Positions 9,901-20,370 of a DNA stretch of 64,000 bases are shown here, one piece after another; position 1 is the stretch's first letter, and every line of letters begins with the position of its first letter. The stretch lies in the NCBI GenBank assembly GCA_036571765.1, contig BROE01000011.1, positions 10,972,570 to 11,036,569 of the forward strand, given 5' to 3'. Below the pieces are notes generated by a model, which was not told where the DNA came from, made no database searches, and saw only the letters and a program-made list of their open reading frames with translations. Position numbers and translations under genes: made by a program. This stretch comes from Plecoglossus altivelis. Its lineage: Eukaryota; Chordata; Actinopteri; Osmeriformes; Plecoglossidae.

Positions 9901-12789
9901 GTATGGCAGCTAGTTCACACACACAAACACACACACACTCACATGTACACACACATTCGTGTGTGCTGACACACACAGGCATTCGCGGACGCACAAAAAC
10001 ACAGCTTCCTCTTCGAGCCACTGTGGTTTTTCATGAAGAGGACTCTGCTAGGTTGAGCAGGTCTGTTTTAGAAAAGCTTCTGATGCCACAGCAGTGACTC
10101 AGCATCCGTCTCCCCCTCCATCCCTCCNNNNNNNNNNNNNNNNNNNNNNNNNNNNNNNNNNNNNNNNNNNNNNNNNNNNNNNNNNNNNNNNNNNNNNNNN
10201 NNNNNNNNNNNNNNNNNNNNNNNNNNNNNNNNNNNNNNNNNNNNNNNNNNNNNNNNNNNNNNNNNNNNNNNNNNNNNNNNNNNNNNNNNNNNNNNNNNNN
10301 NNNNNNNNNNNNNNNNNNNNNNNNNNNNNNNNNNNNNNNNNNNNNNNNNNNNNNNNNNNNNNNNNNNNNNNNNNNNNNNNNNNNNNNNNNNNNNNNNNNN
10401 NNNNNNNNNNNNNNNNNNNNNNNNNNNNNNNNNNNNNNNNNNNNNNNNNNNNNNNNNNNNNNNNNNNNNNNNNNNNNNNNNNNNNNNNNNNNNNNNNNNN
10501 NNNNNNNNNNNNNNNNNNNNNNNNNNNNNNNNNNNNNNNNNNNNNNNNNNNNNNNNNNNNNNNNNNNNNNNNNNNNNNNNNNNNNNNNNNNNNNNNNNNN
10601 NNNNNNNNNNNNNNNNNNNNNNNNNNNNNNNNNNNNNNNNNNNNNNNNNNNNNNNNNNNNNNNNNNNNNNNNNNNNNNNNNNNNNNNNNNNNNNNNNNNN
10701 NNNNNNNNNNNNNNNNNNNNNNNNNNNNNNNNNNNNNNNNNNNNNNNNNNNNNNNNNNNNNNNNNNNNNNNNNNNNNNNNNNNNNNNNNNNNNNNNNNNN
10801 NNNNNNNNNNNNCTACTTCCCTCTTTCTCCTCCTCCTACCCTTTCGTCACCTCCCTCCACCTCTCTCTCTCCCTCCCTCACCCCCTTTCCTCCCTCCCTC
10901 ACCCCTCTTCCTCCCTCCCTCACCCTCTTTCCTCCCCCCTCCCTCCCTCACCCCTTTCCCTCTGTCTCCCTCCTTCAGATGCTCCAGCCCCTGCTGCAGC
11001 TGTATCTAATGGGTTTGGTGCTCCAGGAGAGGGGCCCAGTCCTGTGGTGGCCAGACCAGCGATGCCTCACTCACACACCACAGTGGATCTGTTCACCTCC
11101 TCCTCAGCCTCCTCCACCGAGAGCACGGTGAGTCAGACTTCCCAGCCCCTCCCTCCAGCGGCCGACCGGCCGGCCCCTTCTGAAGTACCGGGAGAACATG
11201 CCGGTTAGCCGGTTGACCTGTGTGTCTCAGTCTTTCCCTGGACTCACGTGTACTGTATGCGCCGCTGCTATTCGCTCTCTACCTGTCTGTCTCTCTTTAC
11301 AACTGCCTGTCTGAATGAATGTGTACTTGTCTGTCGCTCTTTACATCTTCCTGTCTCTCTTTGCCTCTACTTGTCTGTCTGCCTCTCTGTCCCCTGTCTC
11401 TGTCTCAACCTTCTCATCTCTGTCACAAACCCAGACATCCACACCGTGTCTAATCCTGTCTGCTCTTGTGTTCTCCTCCAGCCCATGTACAGCTCCATGT
11501 CCAGGGGCCGCGTGGCAGCATCTGTCCCTGAGAACCTCAGCCTGTTCCTGGACCCGGCACCCAGGGCAGAGGAGGGAAGCAAGAAGCTCTCCAAGGACTC
11601 CATCCTGTCCCTCTATGCATCCTCGCCCTCGGTACACACCAGCAACATGGGCGCCCACGGTAAACACTCTCCCTCCATTCTGCTGAGTGATTGGTCAGTT
11701 TCGGTTTGAAGAGCAAACCATTACGATATCCAGTGTTCCTCTGTCTTTACTCCATCCCTTCCATTGGCACTTTTCCCTTATTGTTCTTGCTTGTATTTCG
11801 ATGGGTGTTTGACATGTTTTTGTGTCGATTTTATTCTGTGTCTAGCTGGGCTTTACATGAATCCTGCCCAAATGGGTTACACCACCTCTCCCTATGGAGC
11901 GTACCATTCTTTGGCTGCCCAGAGGGGGGGAATGGGAGGAACAATGATGGCCCCTCAAATGGCTCTAATGGGAAGTCAGCAGAACTGCATGATGGGACCA
12001 CAGGGAGCCATGGGGCAGGCCAGTGGGGTCCCTGCTACTTCCTACATGGCAGGAGTGCCCCAAGGCATGATGGGAGCTCAGCCCAACGGCATGATGGGAG
12101 CTCAGCCCAACGGCATGATGGGAGCTCAGCCCAATGGCATGATGGGAGCTCAGCCCAACGGCATTATGGGACAGCAGCAGAACGGCATGATGGGAAGTGC
12201 GGCCGTTGGGCAGCAACAGGTGTATGGAGCGCAGCAGGCGCAGCAGCTGCAGTGGAACATCACCCAGGTACGTGTGTGTGTATTCCTGCGTGTGGAGTGG
12301 TACAGCTATTCTTGACCTGAAGTTTAAGGTCAGGGAAGTAATTACTGTTGGTCTATAAATGACATGAAAGATAGGGTTAGGGATAGTTGGAGGCTTCAGG
12401 TTAGCTAGATCTAAGGGTTAGGTTGTGGTTTATGGTCCAGGTTAAAGTTATGGTCAATGGAAAAGAAACACAGGATTTAGACTGAAAGAGGAAAGCGTTG
12501 ACATGTGGACAAAGGTTTGAGGTCCAACATGAATCAACAGTAAGAAGTTGTGTGTGTATGTGTGTGTGTGTGTGTAAGTGAAGCATTAGTCATAATACCG
12601 AAGGTGGGACCCGACCCAGGAACATGCTTGTGTAACGTGCTACGTGTCATCTGTCCTCAGATGACGCAACACATGGCAGGAATGAACTTCTACGGACCCA
12701 GCGGCATGATGGGATACGGAACTCAGCATATGGGAGGAGCAACCGCTCCAAGCTCCGCCCACATGATGGGGTCACAAGTTTGGAAATAA
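1217..12789 (+). CDS. smap2: Stromal membrane-associated protein 2 (SMAP family ArfGAP), 10 coding exons
   Basis: ArfGAP that stimulates GTP hydrolysis on ARF at trans-Golgi/early endosome membranes and binds clathrin (family knowledge). Exons: 1217-1319, 8742-8875, 9082-9167, 9370-9448, 9662-9721, 9831-9900, 10979-11127, 11482-11659, 11846-12267, 12661-12789. All junctions are GT-AG and phases match, giving 469 residues; mammalian SMAP2 is a little shorter. The ArfGAP zinc finger is C28-X2-C31-X16-C48-X2-C51, with the arginine finger at R56. A clathrin-box motif LLGLD lies at 174-178, split by intron 6. The C-terminal half is rich in Met, Gly and Gln and ends in MGSQVWK. The start at 1217 (MTGKSVKD) matches the family; an in-frame ATG sits one codon upstream at 1214. 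The neighbouring rims3 supports SMAP2 over SMAP1, which is otherwise very similar. The gap at 10128-10812 falls in intron 6 and removes no expected coding sequence. Confidence 0.92.
2309..2515 (+). repeat. GACAGACAGG-type satellite with ~60-bp higher period
   Basis: Tetranucleotide GACA/GGCA tracts are interleaved with a repeated block containing CTGTCAGACAGACAGG and AGATCAAGTCAG. Two near-identical blocks start about 2391 and 2451, giving a period of about 60 bp. Confidence 0.8.
2660..2895 (+). repeat. (TCTC/TCTG)n microsatellite
   Basis: Imperfect TCTCTCTG/TTTG pyrimidine-rich tract. Open frames across it (Ser/Leu or Arg/Glu only) are repeat artefacts. Confidence 0.95.
2992..3140 (+). repeat. 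(CA)n repeat with CG interruptions
   Basis: CACACAAACACACGCGCG-type alternating purine-pyrimidine tract, potentially Z-DNA forming. Confidence 0.9.
3360..3592 (+). repeat. Compound (CA)n/(CATA)n microsatellite
   Basis: Alternating CACACA and CATACATA blocks over about 230 bp. Confidence 0.95.
3950..4048 (+). repeat. (TC)n followed by (CA)n
   Basis: Adjacent TC and CA dinucleotide tracts in smap2 intron 1. Confidence 0.9.
5400..5560 (+). repeat. (GA)n-rich purine tract
   Basis: GAGAGA blocks interrupted by GCGCGGGAGAAAG. A shorter GA tract lies at 5080-5108. Confidence 0.9.
6595..6958 (+). repeat. GGGAGG purine tract, then (CCA)n and (CA)n
   Basis: G-rich purine repeats run to about 6815. 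A short (CCA)n stretch follows at about 6885-6908, then an uninterrupted CA tract at about 6920-6958. Confidence 0.9.
7195..7305 (+). repeat. (GACA)n/(GGCA)n repeat
   Basis: Tetranucleotide tract: GACAGACA on the left, GGCAGGCA on the right. Confidence 0.85.
8060..8122 (+). repeat. (GT)n microsatellite
   Basis: GT dinucleotide tract with occasional CT and GC interruptions in smap2 intron 1. Confidence 0.9.
8515..8740 (+). repeat. Long polypyrimidine tract before smap2 exon 2
   Basis: More than 200 bp of TC/CCCT-rich sequence leads directly into the acceptor CTGTCAG at 8741. It acts as, but greatly exceeds, a normal polypyrimidine tract. Confidence 0.85.
8742..8875 (+). CDS. smap2: smap2 exon 2 (residues 35-79)
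   Basis: Codes PRWASWNLGIFICIRC, the second zinc-ligand pair, the arginine finger in IHRNLG, and VKSVNLDQWT. The donor is GTCAAT. Confidence 0.95.
8882..8999 (+). repeat. 12-bp CAGACCCAGGCC minisatellite
   Basis: Degenerate hexamer/dodecamer array (CAGACC, CAGGCC, CAGTCC). It begins a few bases after the exon 2 donor. Confidence 0.9.
9082..9167 (+). CDS. smap2: smap2 exon 3 (residues 80-108)
   Basis: Codes CVQEMGNAKARRLYEAFLPE. It ends in phase 2 (GACCA) before a GTATCC donor. Confidence 0.93.
9183..9335 (+). repeat. (GT)n with CATCAGTGTG repeats in smap2 intron 3
   Basis: GTGTGTGC tracts are interspersed with about six copies of a CATCAGTGTG-like unit. Confidence 0.85.
9370..9448 (+). CDS. 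smap2: smap2 exon 4 (residues 108-134)
   Basis: Codes SAEIFIRDKYDKKKYMDK, the end of the ArfGAP domain, followed by a GTAAAT donor. Confidence 0.93.
9662..9721 (+). CDS. smap2: smap2 exon 5 (residues 135-154)
   Basis: Codes KEKSCANIPKEPVVFEKMKL, as in the family linker; donor GTGAGT. Confidence 0.9.
9831..9900 (+). CDS. smap2: smap2 exon 6 (residues 155-177)
   Basis: Ends with SVSDLLGL. The Asp that completes the clathrin box LLGLD comes from exon 7 (phase 1). Confidence 0.92.
10128..10812. other. Assembly gap (N run)
   Basis: 685 N in smap2 intron 6. It is flanked on both sides by CCTCCCT-type pyrimidine repeats, which probably caused the gap. The exon phases on either side join correctly without it. 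Confidence 1.
10979..11127 (+). CDS. smap2: smap2 exon 7 (residues 178-227)
   Basis: Starts by completing the D of LLGLD and codes an Ala/Pro/Ser/Thr-rich linker (VDLFTSSSASSTEST). Pyrimidine repeats immediately upstream form the acceptor tract. Confidence 0.9.
11482..11659 (+). CDS. smap2: smap2 exon 8 (residues 228-286)
   Basis: Contains the conserved SMAP block SVPENLSLFLDP and KKLSKDSILSLYAS; donor GTAAAC. Confidence 0.93.
11846..12267 (+). CDS. smap2: smap2 exon 9 (residues 287-427)
   Basis: Codes the Met/Gly/Gln-rich C-terminal region and ends in QQAQQLQWNITQ. It includes four tandem GMMGAQPN octapeptides. Confidence 0.93.
12064..12159 (+). repeat. smap2: In-frame 24-bp coding repeat, 4 copies
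   Basis: Four near-identical 24-bp units encode GMMGAQPN at residues 360-391. A fifth, degenerate unit (GIMGQQQN) follows. Confidence 0.95.
12661..12789 (+). CDS. smap2: smap2 exon 10 and stop (residues 428-469)
   Basis: Codes MTQHMAGMNFYGPSGMMGYG and ends MGSQVWK, then TAA at 12787-12789. This matches the SMAP family C-terminus. Confidence 0.95.
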   Translation: MTQHMAGMNFYGPSGMMGYGTQHMGGATAPSSAHMMGSQVWK

Positions 12790-13417
12790 TGTCACCGAGG
12801 TGCCGGAAAGGACCGACCGGTGTCTCCGGCGGCGACCGGGGTATTTCTCCACCGAACGCCGCGTGACATTTTCTAAAAAAGCAGAACAGCAGAACAGCTG
12901 GAGGAAGCGAAGGGAGACAAGGATCCTGAGGAGGGGATTGGAGACGGCCGTTATCTCTCCTCTCCCCTCTCTCCTTCCTCTTCCTCTCCTTTTCTCCATA
13001 GCCATTTTTGCAGATTTCCATGCTTGCCTTCTAAGACCGCTCAGAGAGCAGTTGTCAGGTGATCAGGCCGTCGCGGAGGGACCACAGCGTACAGCCCATC
13101 TCATTCCCAGCCTGTGTGTGTGCTTGTATGAACAGGTTCGCGAAAGGTTCAAACGCCTTAGTTGCAGCCATATGTACTTCCTGCGTCCCCCCTCCCCCCT
13201 CTCCCCTGATTCCAACTCCGGATTCCATCGGTATCAGGAAGAATTTTCTCTCTGCAAATCTCAGAGCAACTAGACATGTCTGTCGCGGTTTGCATTCAGT
13301 TTTTTGTTTTTTTGCCAATAGCAATCATACAACCCATAGATCTGGTCTGTGACTTGCTGTAACTAGAAACAGAGAGCAGAAACAGTACAACACCTACCTA
13401 GATTAATTTTATATTAC

Positions 13418-13460
13418 CAGGGGTCTCCTACTGATATCCTGGAGGGCTCTAGTCAACATG
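13418..13460. mobile_element. Possible remnant of a fish hAT-type non-autonomous element
   Basis: The motif CAGGGGTCTCC ... CCTGGAGGGCTC resembles the ends of common fish hAT-like repeats. No matching opposite end or target-site duplication was found, so this is only suggestive. Confidence 0.25.
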
Positions 13461-14061
13461 GTGTCATCAAAGTGGTCACATGACCTTTGAGTAACCTAGC
13501 TGTTAGGCAACCAAAGATTCAAAGATAGCTTTACGGTACTCGTATCCGTCCATGACACGGGGGTTCCATCTCTCTACACGTAGGTATGACACGGTCAACA
13601 TACTGACGATTAGAAAAAGTCCTGTTCTCATATTTATCTTACGATTTCGTTCGAGCGAGTGCAATATAAATCGATTGATTTGTAAGAGAAGCGATACGCG
13701 CTTCTCTCTTTTTTTTGACTTGTTGACAGGATCAGCGAGTGTGCTAGCGGTTCCCTTATCGTTTCGTTTCGTCTGTGTTTGCTGCTCTGCTCTGCGTAAG
13801 TGCAGAGTGAGTGGTGGAACATGTCATTTAACTGTGCGACTTCCTCGAGGGAGCTCAAATGTTAACTTGAGCTTAATTGCATGCGAGTCTTCACTGTCAA
13901 ATAAAAATAGAATTTTTTTCAACGCCCACTGACCTCAAGTTAGAAATCATGAATATGATGTTTAAGGAGCGGGAGAGGAGCTGAATTCGTCCGAGATGTG
14001 ATGCAGGTGTCATTAGTAATGTAACGGCCCACTGTAACCGAATGTCATGATGGTTTCTCAA

Positions 14062-15237
14062 TGAATGTGACCCTGATGTCAATGAATGTGCACACAAGCA
14101 TTTGTCTGTGAATCAGTGTGGGTGTTTGAGCGCACCATTCGAATGTTCCTCTGAATGTATATCTGAATGTTTCTGTCTCGCTGAATGTGACGATGCTGAT
14201 TTTTTTTTATTTTATCGAATCCTTAACACAATGCACCCTTTCATTCCCCGTTCTGCTGAGTCGGATCGTGTGTCCTTGAATGCGTCGTGCGTCGAGTTCG
14301 TTATTTTCAGTGTAATCTCCCTCTTCGCCAATATACTGTCTGTGTCTGCGTCAGGGTCCTTGTCGTGTGCGTCTTGTGAGATGTTTCGGAATGTCTGAAT
14401 GTTTTTGTGACTGTAAACTAATCTTGAGACGATTCAATGTTGGCTTCTTCCCTTTGGCTTCCTTCAGAGCTGTGAATGTAAACTCACATAGCGAGCAGTA
14501 ACAGGCCTACCTTTGAGAATTCAGGTTGTTTTCGTCGGCGTTTACAGTTTTAGGCGCAGAACTTCTTTCTACGAACTTAACAGCAATCAATCGGCTGACT
14601 CACTTCAATCATTCCTAAGTAGGTGCCCCTCTCTTCCCACGCCACGCCCCTTCCCCCGTCATGATCACACACCTTTTTTTCTCTCTGCTTGTTATTATAA
14701 TCAAGATTGTTATGGGTACTTACGATGCATGAATCTAATAGTGTAAATAATTTGAAACCATCCCACATTTCTATGATTTAGGGAACGAGGAGAGCAGTGT
14801 GGGTGTGGTAGGAGAGGCAGAGGAAAACATAAACCATGGATGAGGTTTGAGATGCGGCAGAGCGGGGAAGAGATGGGTCTTTATCGTTAGTTAGGTTGTA
14901 TAGAGCCTACCGCTAACTGTTTCTCTAATGACGATCAGTAATATGTCGTTTGTTTCAGACAGCCACTATAGTAGCCTACTAGATCAGCTGTCTGCTACAT
15001 TTCCTGGTTGTCTGCCCCCGAGTGGCAGTCCGTTGTAAAACTGGGCTATCTATAGAGACCGCACATCGCAAAGCAATGAACCTTTAGAAAAGCAATGAAA
15101 CGCCATTCTATTCATGAATGTTTATATCTTCACCCGAAAGTCTGGAGGCGCTATAACGTCACCGTTTTGTCCTTTGCAAGAATCTTTGGGTTTATTTGAT
15201 ATATTTTCCTCTTTTGCTTGTATACAAAATGAATGTA
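14062..15237 (+). promoter_or_regulatory. smap2: Cluster of TGAATGT heptamers (miR-181 seed-match type) in smap2 3' UTR
   Basis: TGAATGT starts at 14062, 14083, 14152, 14164, 14182, 14396, 14473, 15115 and 15230. The copies at 14152, 14473 and 15230 are followed by A (8-mer form). Three further GAATGT hexamers lie at about 14039, 14141 and 14389. TGAATGT is the reverse complement of nucleotides 2-8 of miR-181. That these sites function is inference. Confidence 0.55.
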
Positions 15238-15405
15238 TATTTTATTATGTAGTCGTCAATAATTAAGTTAGTGTATTTGGAGTTTGTTTCTCTATATTCT
15301 GTTGTAAAACAATGAATAAGCTGTATATTATTAGTTCTGTATATTACAATTGCTTTGATATTTTCAAACATTTGTTAGTGTATCAAATGTGTGTGACACA
15401 AAAAA

Positions 15406-15411
15406 AATAAA
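15406..15411 (+). terminator. smap2: smap2 polyadenylation signal AATAAA
   Basis: Canonical AATAAA with a GT-rich downstream element (TGTGTG and TGTTTTG) within 35 bp. It is the first clear signal after the stop codon with such context. Confidence 0.65.
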
Positions 15412-15543
15412 AGCTTGACTATGTGTGAAAAATAGACATGTTTTGTTTAATTTGTGCGTGTGGTCTTAATGGCCTCAACGGACAGTAGCAACTCTCTGAT
15501 TACAACAGTGCGAGCAGACAGAAAATTGTGATTCAAATCAAAC

Positions 15544-15549
15544 TTTATT
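15544..15549 (-). terminator. rims3: rims3 polyadenylation signal (AATAAA on minus strand)
   Basis: TTTATT on the plus strand, 133 bp beyond the smap2 signal, marks the probable end of the opposing rims3 transcript. Confidence 0.5.
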
Positions 15550-16860
15550 GACTTTGCGTCCAGATGGCAAAGGGCATGCAAATACAGGCTTCTGAATCTG
15601 ACATTTTGTGTCTTTTTTCCCCCTCGGTTTGGTTCTATTTTCTTACAAAACTACGTGCACTTTAAGTAATCAATTCTGCAGCGTACAAACCACAAAAATA
15701 CCAGTTTTACATTATCAAATACTGCACATAGAAAACATTTACAAAGCACAGGTATAAAATTACAGCTCCTTGTCTTTGCCATGTAGGCTACCACATCTTT
15801 GAGTCGTTCCCCAATGCTTTGTGATTTCAAACTCACTTCAGACATTTCGTCCAAGAAGACAGAAGCTATGGCTAGGCTAGTTCGAAAAGACAACCTTTAT
15901 CTACCAACACCGCCCCTTCAGCCTGCACAATTAAACCAGGTCAAAGTCATCGATTTGCAATCATGTGAATGAACGAGTGTGTCTTGGTGTGGTTAAAAAA
16001 GGGTTATGTTGTGTAAATGTCATTTTAATTGAACGTAATGTGCGTGAAAAGTTGCGGGAGGGGCATGCACTGGACTTTAAACATGGCTTAGAAGAAGTTT
16101 TTGTTTTTTTATCTGTTATCGGTGCGTGAAAGAGGCTTGGTTTGGGAATTGGAGGTTGTCTTTTAGGGGGGAAAGATGTTCTACTGTGGAATACATTGCT
16201 TCAGTGCTCATCTACAGACAGTGAAAAGGACAAGTTAGGCGCTCAGGAACTTGCTGTGACTAACAATCGTTAAAAAACGTGAATATCAACGAACAGTCTT
16301 TAAACATACGGCAGAGAAATTGCTCATCGGACTCGGTGGGCAAACAAAAACGAAAGTCATTCTTGACCTGAAAGGTGTTTGCTACATTGACAAGCAGCTG
16401 TTAAGACTGCAAACTGTTTTTGTTGGGTTTAAAGTTTTAATCATAAAATGTATTTTTTTTCTTCTTCTAAATGCAGTGCGTGCAGTTGTCTCTTGGTTTA
16501 CTCCCTTTTTTTCACTGCAAATTATTCCTGCGAATACCCCTAATATTCCTGCTCTGTTCCGTTCGAGAGGTTGAACCGGGATACTGGTTATAATGCTAGT
16601 GCAATTGAAACCGTCAGAGATGACCTTGGTAACTAAGGACCACGGAGACCCAAGGCCCTGACAGACCAGTTCTCTGACATCAGTAAGTAAATTATTGCCC
16701 GTAGAAGTAGGCCAACTCTATTTCGTATGTCTGGAAGGCTAAGTTCATGCTACGCTAGGATACAATTGTTCACAATTCTTGCAAGTCGCAGTCTTCCTAT
16801 AACAGGATACAGAGTATATTTCAACAGTTGGTTAAATTACATCATAATTATCTGCCTTTT

Positions 16861-16888
16861 ATCATCATCATCATCATCATCATCATCA
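16861..16888 (+). repeat. (ATC)n trinucleotide repeat
   Basis: About nine ATC units inside the inferred rims3 3' UTR. Confidence 0.95.
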
Positions 16889-17707
16889 ATAATACGTATA
16901 CAATAATATTTTCAAAGAAACCATGCGAAAAAGTTGTTCGTTTTTTCAAAGTACAAAAGTATTACAATTCAGCTAAAGTTATTGGAGGACTTCGTTAAGC
17001 AATTTAGCTATGAAATTGATGCGGGGAGTTGTCATGTTAGACTAATCATGACGAGTTAAATCAATGAAATCTGTTTCCTCCGATTAAGTGTCTTCCTCGT
17101 GTATAGTTTAGAGAAAACAGACCTGCGTGTGTCAGTCAAATAAACAACAGAAGAAAAAGAAAGATGAGACCGACATAGTCTCAACCGACACAGAAGTTCC
17201 GTTGAAATATCTGTGATCGTTTACAAAAAATCAAACGACAAACCTACATTCACACGCAGATCTGGTGTTACGCTTAAGAAATACATTCAGAAAACAGAAT
17301 ACATATACAGAGATAGAACATCAGTACGATATTTTCAAGCCCATTTCTTCGTTTTCCAAACTTTCAATTGGGTGTCTGTGCTACAGTACAGGAGCTTAAT
17401 CCTCCTAAATGAAATAAGGCTTTTGTAAACTGAACAAGCCCTCATTTTCACGAGAATCTGCAGGCAGAAACCCAAAGGAACCTCCATCACACTCTCCCTT
17501 AAGACTCGTCTCCTTAGAAAAATAAAAAACATTTTCTTCGTAATATTAAATAGATATTGGGTTGATATGACACATTCTGAAGGTTCATAACAGGAAGCCT
17601 GGCACATGAAAACTGAAGAGGTCGACAACGCTCCAACTACAGATCCGACTGTAGTACAAGCTTGAAGACAGGTTACATCCAAGTAACTAGCCAATAAGAT
17701 ATCTCAA

Positions 17708-17747
17708 ATGTGTGTGTGTGTGTGTGTGTGTGTGGGGGGGGGGGGGG
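17708..17747 (+). repeat. (GT)n plus poly-G
   Basis: A GT tract runs directly into about 13 consecutive G. Confidence 0.95.
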
Positions 17748-20370
17748 TACATCTCACAGGAGATATCTTCAGTGCCTGTGGTACATTCACAACTCTGCTA
17801 GACTACAGTGTCTGAAAACAGAAGCCAGACAAAGAGCGGGAAAGTTGACAATCAAACTGGAAATGTATATTAGACTACTTTTCACACCTTCATCCATTTC
17901 CTTGCTAGCCGGCGCCTGTACAGTATGAGATTACATGTGAGCCAAGCCATGCAAAACAATGGAGAAAAGTAACCTCTACGTTTAGTGCCAGATTGTCGGC
18001 CTGCTTCACTTCTGTCAAACGTGTGCTGTTTTCTCTCTCTTGTCCTCCCAAACACTCCGTTGTCCATGATTGTTGCTTCAAGACACAACAGCACCCCGTG
18101 TTACCAATCTAACCTGTGTAGCTGTGCTAAAATGGACTCACCCACCTTTTCCTTCCATCCATAATCTATTAAACCATCCGTTATCTATTCATCTATATTT
18201 CATCCGTCCATTTAGTCATCCATCCATGTTCCATTCGTCCATTCACCCTTCCATCCAATATTCGTCTATCCATATCTGGCATCCATCTGTTGTGCTGGGG
18301 TCATCTGTTCACATCCGATTAGTCTTAGTGTCATCCAGGTTCACTCACTCTGGTGGACTTGAGTTTGAGACTGGAGACACATTCAACACAACTGTGCTGC
18401 CAATTCAAGCCCTCTGAAACTCACCCCCTAAAGAGTCCTACCTCATCTATGTGGGTGGTCCACAATGACCCCTTTTGTATTTGTCATACAACATTTCCAC
18501 TTTCTATAAAACATCCATTTCTCTTTTTGGTTGAAAAATTGTTCGGACGAATTTAGGCAAAGGTCTACCCTTGATGTCAAAAGTAAAAGAAAGAACTTGA
18601 CATAAAGGTTCATGCAGTCACTCTTGCTTTTCTCATCCTTAAATACCCAAGATTAGCATCGTGTTGCTACGCAATATAGCACAGAGAGTCATAGAGGACA
18701 GAAAGTCTCATATAGGTCCCCAATACGGACGTCACATGTAAAAATATCAACATCCAGTTTCAGTAGTCATTTAATCAACTTTTACCAAGGACTAAACATT
18801 TAGCATTGAACTGGGAGATTTAGCTCTATAAGTTACACAAATAAAATAAAATATATTTTTCGGAATAGCTACTTTTTTTCTTTCCATCAAACATTTTTAC
18901 TCTCTCTTAGAGGTCACAAAAGGATTTTGCTGAAGAAAACATGTGCAAATACCTCAAAACGTACAAAGTTCTGGTTTCTAATGCACCATGCCAGCCATTC
19001 ACAAAACGTGAACAAACATTAAAAAAAATCAATGACACTGAGAATAACTTCATATACATGGACCGTGTACAGCCTCAGTCCGGCAAGGAAGTACTCCAAA
19101 GTTAAAAGGAAATAATCGAATGGTCTCACTCGCCATTGGTCAATGAGAGGCTGGTCAGGAGCCAGGGAAAGGTGGGGGGGGGGAGTGATCCAGCTGGTTC
19201 AAAGTTCAATGCCTAAGACAGCCAGTCAACCTTGTGTCTATTTCATTGGACACCCTCTCTCTCTTCAGTCCATTCCAATGCCTTTCCCTTTGAGCGTCAA
19301 ATTTGTCATGCTGGCATTCATGTTGAGGAGGCCAAGCTATCCTGGGTGAAGGGAGGGACACTCGGTTAAATGGAGAAAAAAAAACAACTGAACTAATAGG
19401 AAGCGGAACTCCGTGAGATTTATGCCTTGTGACTCTCACGAAGAATAGTTGTTGTTTTTTAACAATGTGTCGCCATCTTTGACAGATGAAAACCACAACA
19501 GAAATTGCGCGTGTTGGGTTTCTAAAGAACGTAAGGAGAGCAAGGAGGTGAGTTTTTCAAAACACCCATCTCTCTTACGCCTGAATCAGTTTGTAATGAT
19601 CCTATATTTATACAATATTCACGTTCTGAGTCGGATTCCATTGCAAGGTTTTAAATGTGTTGACACACACACCATCATAGAAGAAGAGAGGGAATGTGCG
19701 TGTACCTGTCAGTGTGTGTGTGTGTCATCTTAGGTCATCTGTCCAGTTATCATATACAGATACTTCTCAGCCGCAGGTGTGAAATTAAAATCGACATCAT
19801 AAATCCATAAATTAACAGTGAATTCAACAGATGGAGTCCAGTTGCTGGTTGGGTTTCTAGTGAGACAGAGCTTTGGTCCTCTGGGATGTGAAGTCTGTCG
19901 CGGTTTACACCATCGGGGCGATCAATAACCTTAGGCTGCAGCTGGGACTACATTTCCCAGAGTGCCCAGGGAGTGTCGCTAAGGGAACAGGACAGCGGAG
20001 GTTCTCCTGTACACCAATAATGCAGCTTTTCATGAGGGATGCTGGTTAGTCAGAACTAGCTGTCTGCTCTAAAGATGAGGACATCGCCAGGGGCCCTGCC
20101 TTCTCCCTAACTCAATGTTTCCATCCTCAGTCAGGATAGAGAGCAAATAAATAAAAGAACTACAATATTCCTAATATATTCTTCAAGGCAAGCTAAAAAA
20201 TAGCACTTTAAAATGGTCTCAATAAGGGTTTCAAGCAAACGTGCACATACGCAGCTGATACATTTAAACACAACAGAAGCGATCTATATATATTTATTTA
20301 TATAATAAACTCTGTTTTGTGGTGATCAGAGGTTTGTGTTGCTACCTCACATCCTGTGAACATCAGAGCC

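Larger units (their letters stand above)
12790..15411 (+). other. smap2: Inferred smap2 3' UTR
   Basis: About 2.6 kb of mostly unique sequence runs from the stop codon to an AATAAA signal. No further coding exon is seen. It contains a cluster of TGAATGT heptamers (14062-15237) and a weak hAT-like fragment near 13418-13460. The extent is inferred from the poly(A) signal, not from transcripts. Confidence 0.7.

Noticed and set aside
10094..11131. 345-codon plus-strand frame spanning the first gap
   Set aside because: Most of it is unknown bases; the remainder is pyrimidine repeat plus smap2 exon 7 read in the wrong frame.
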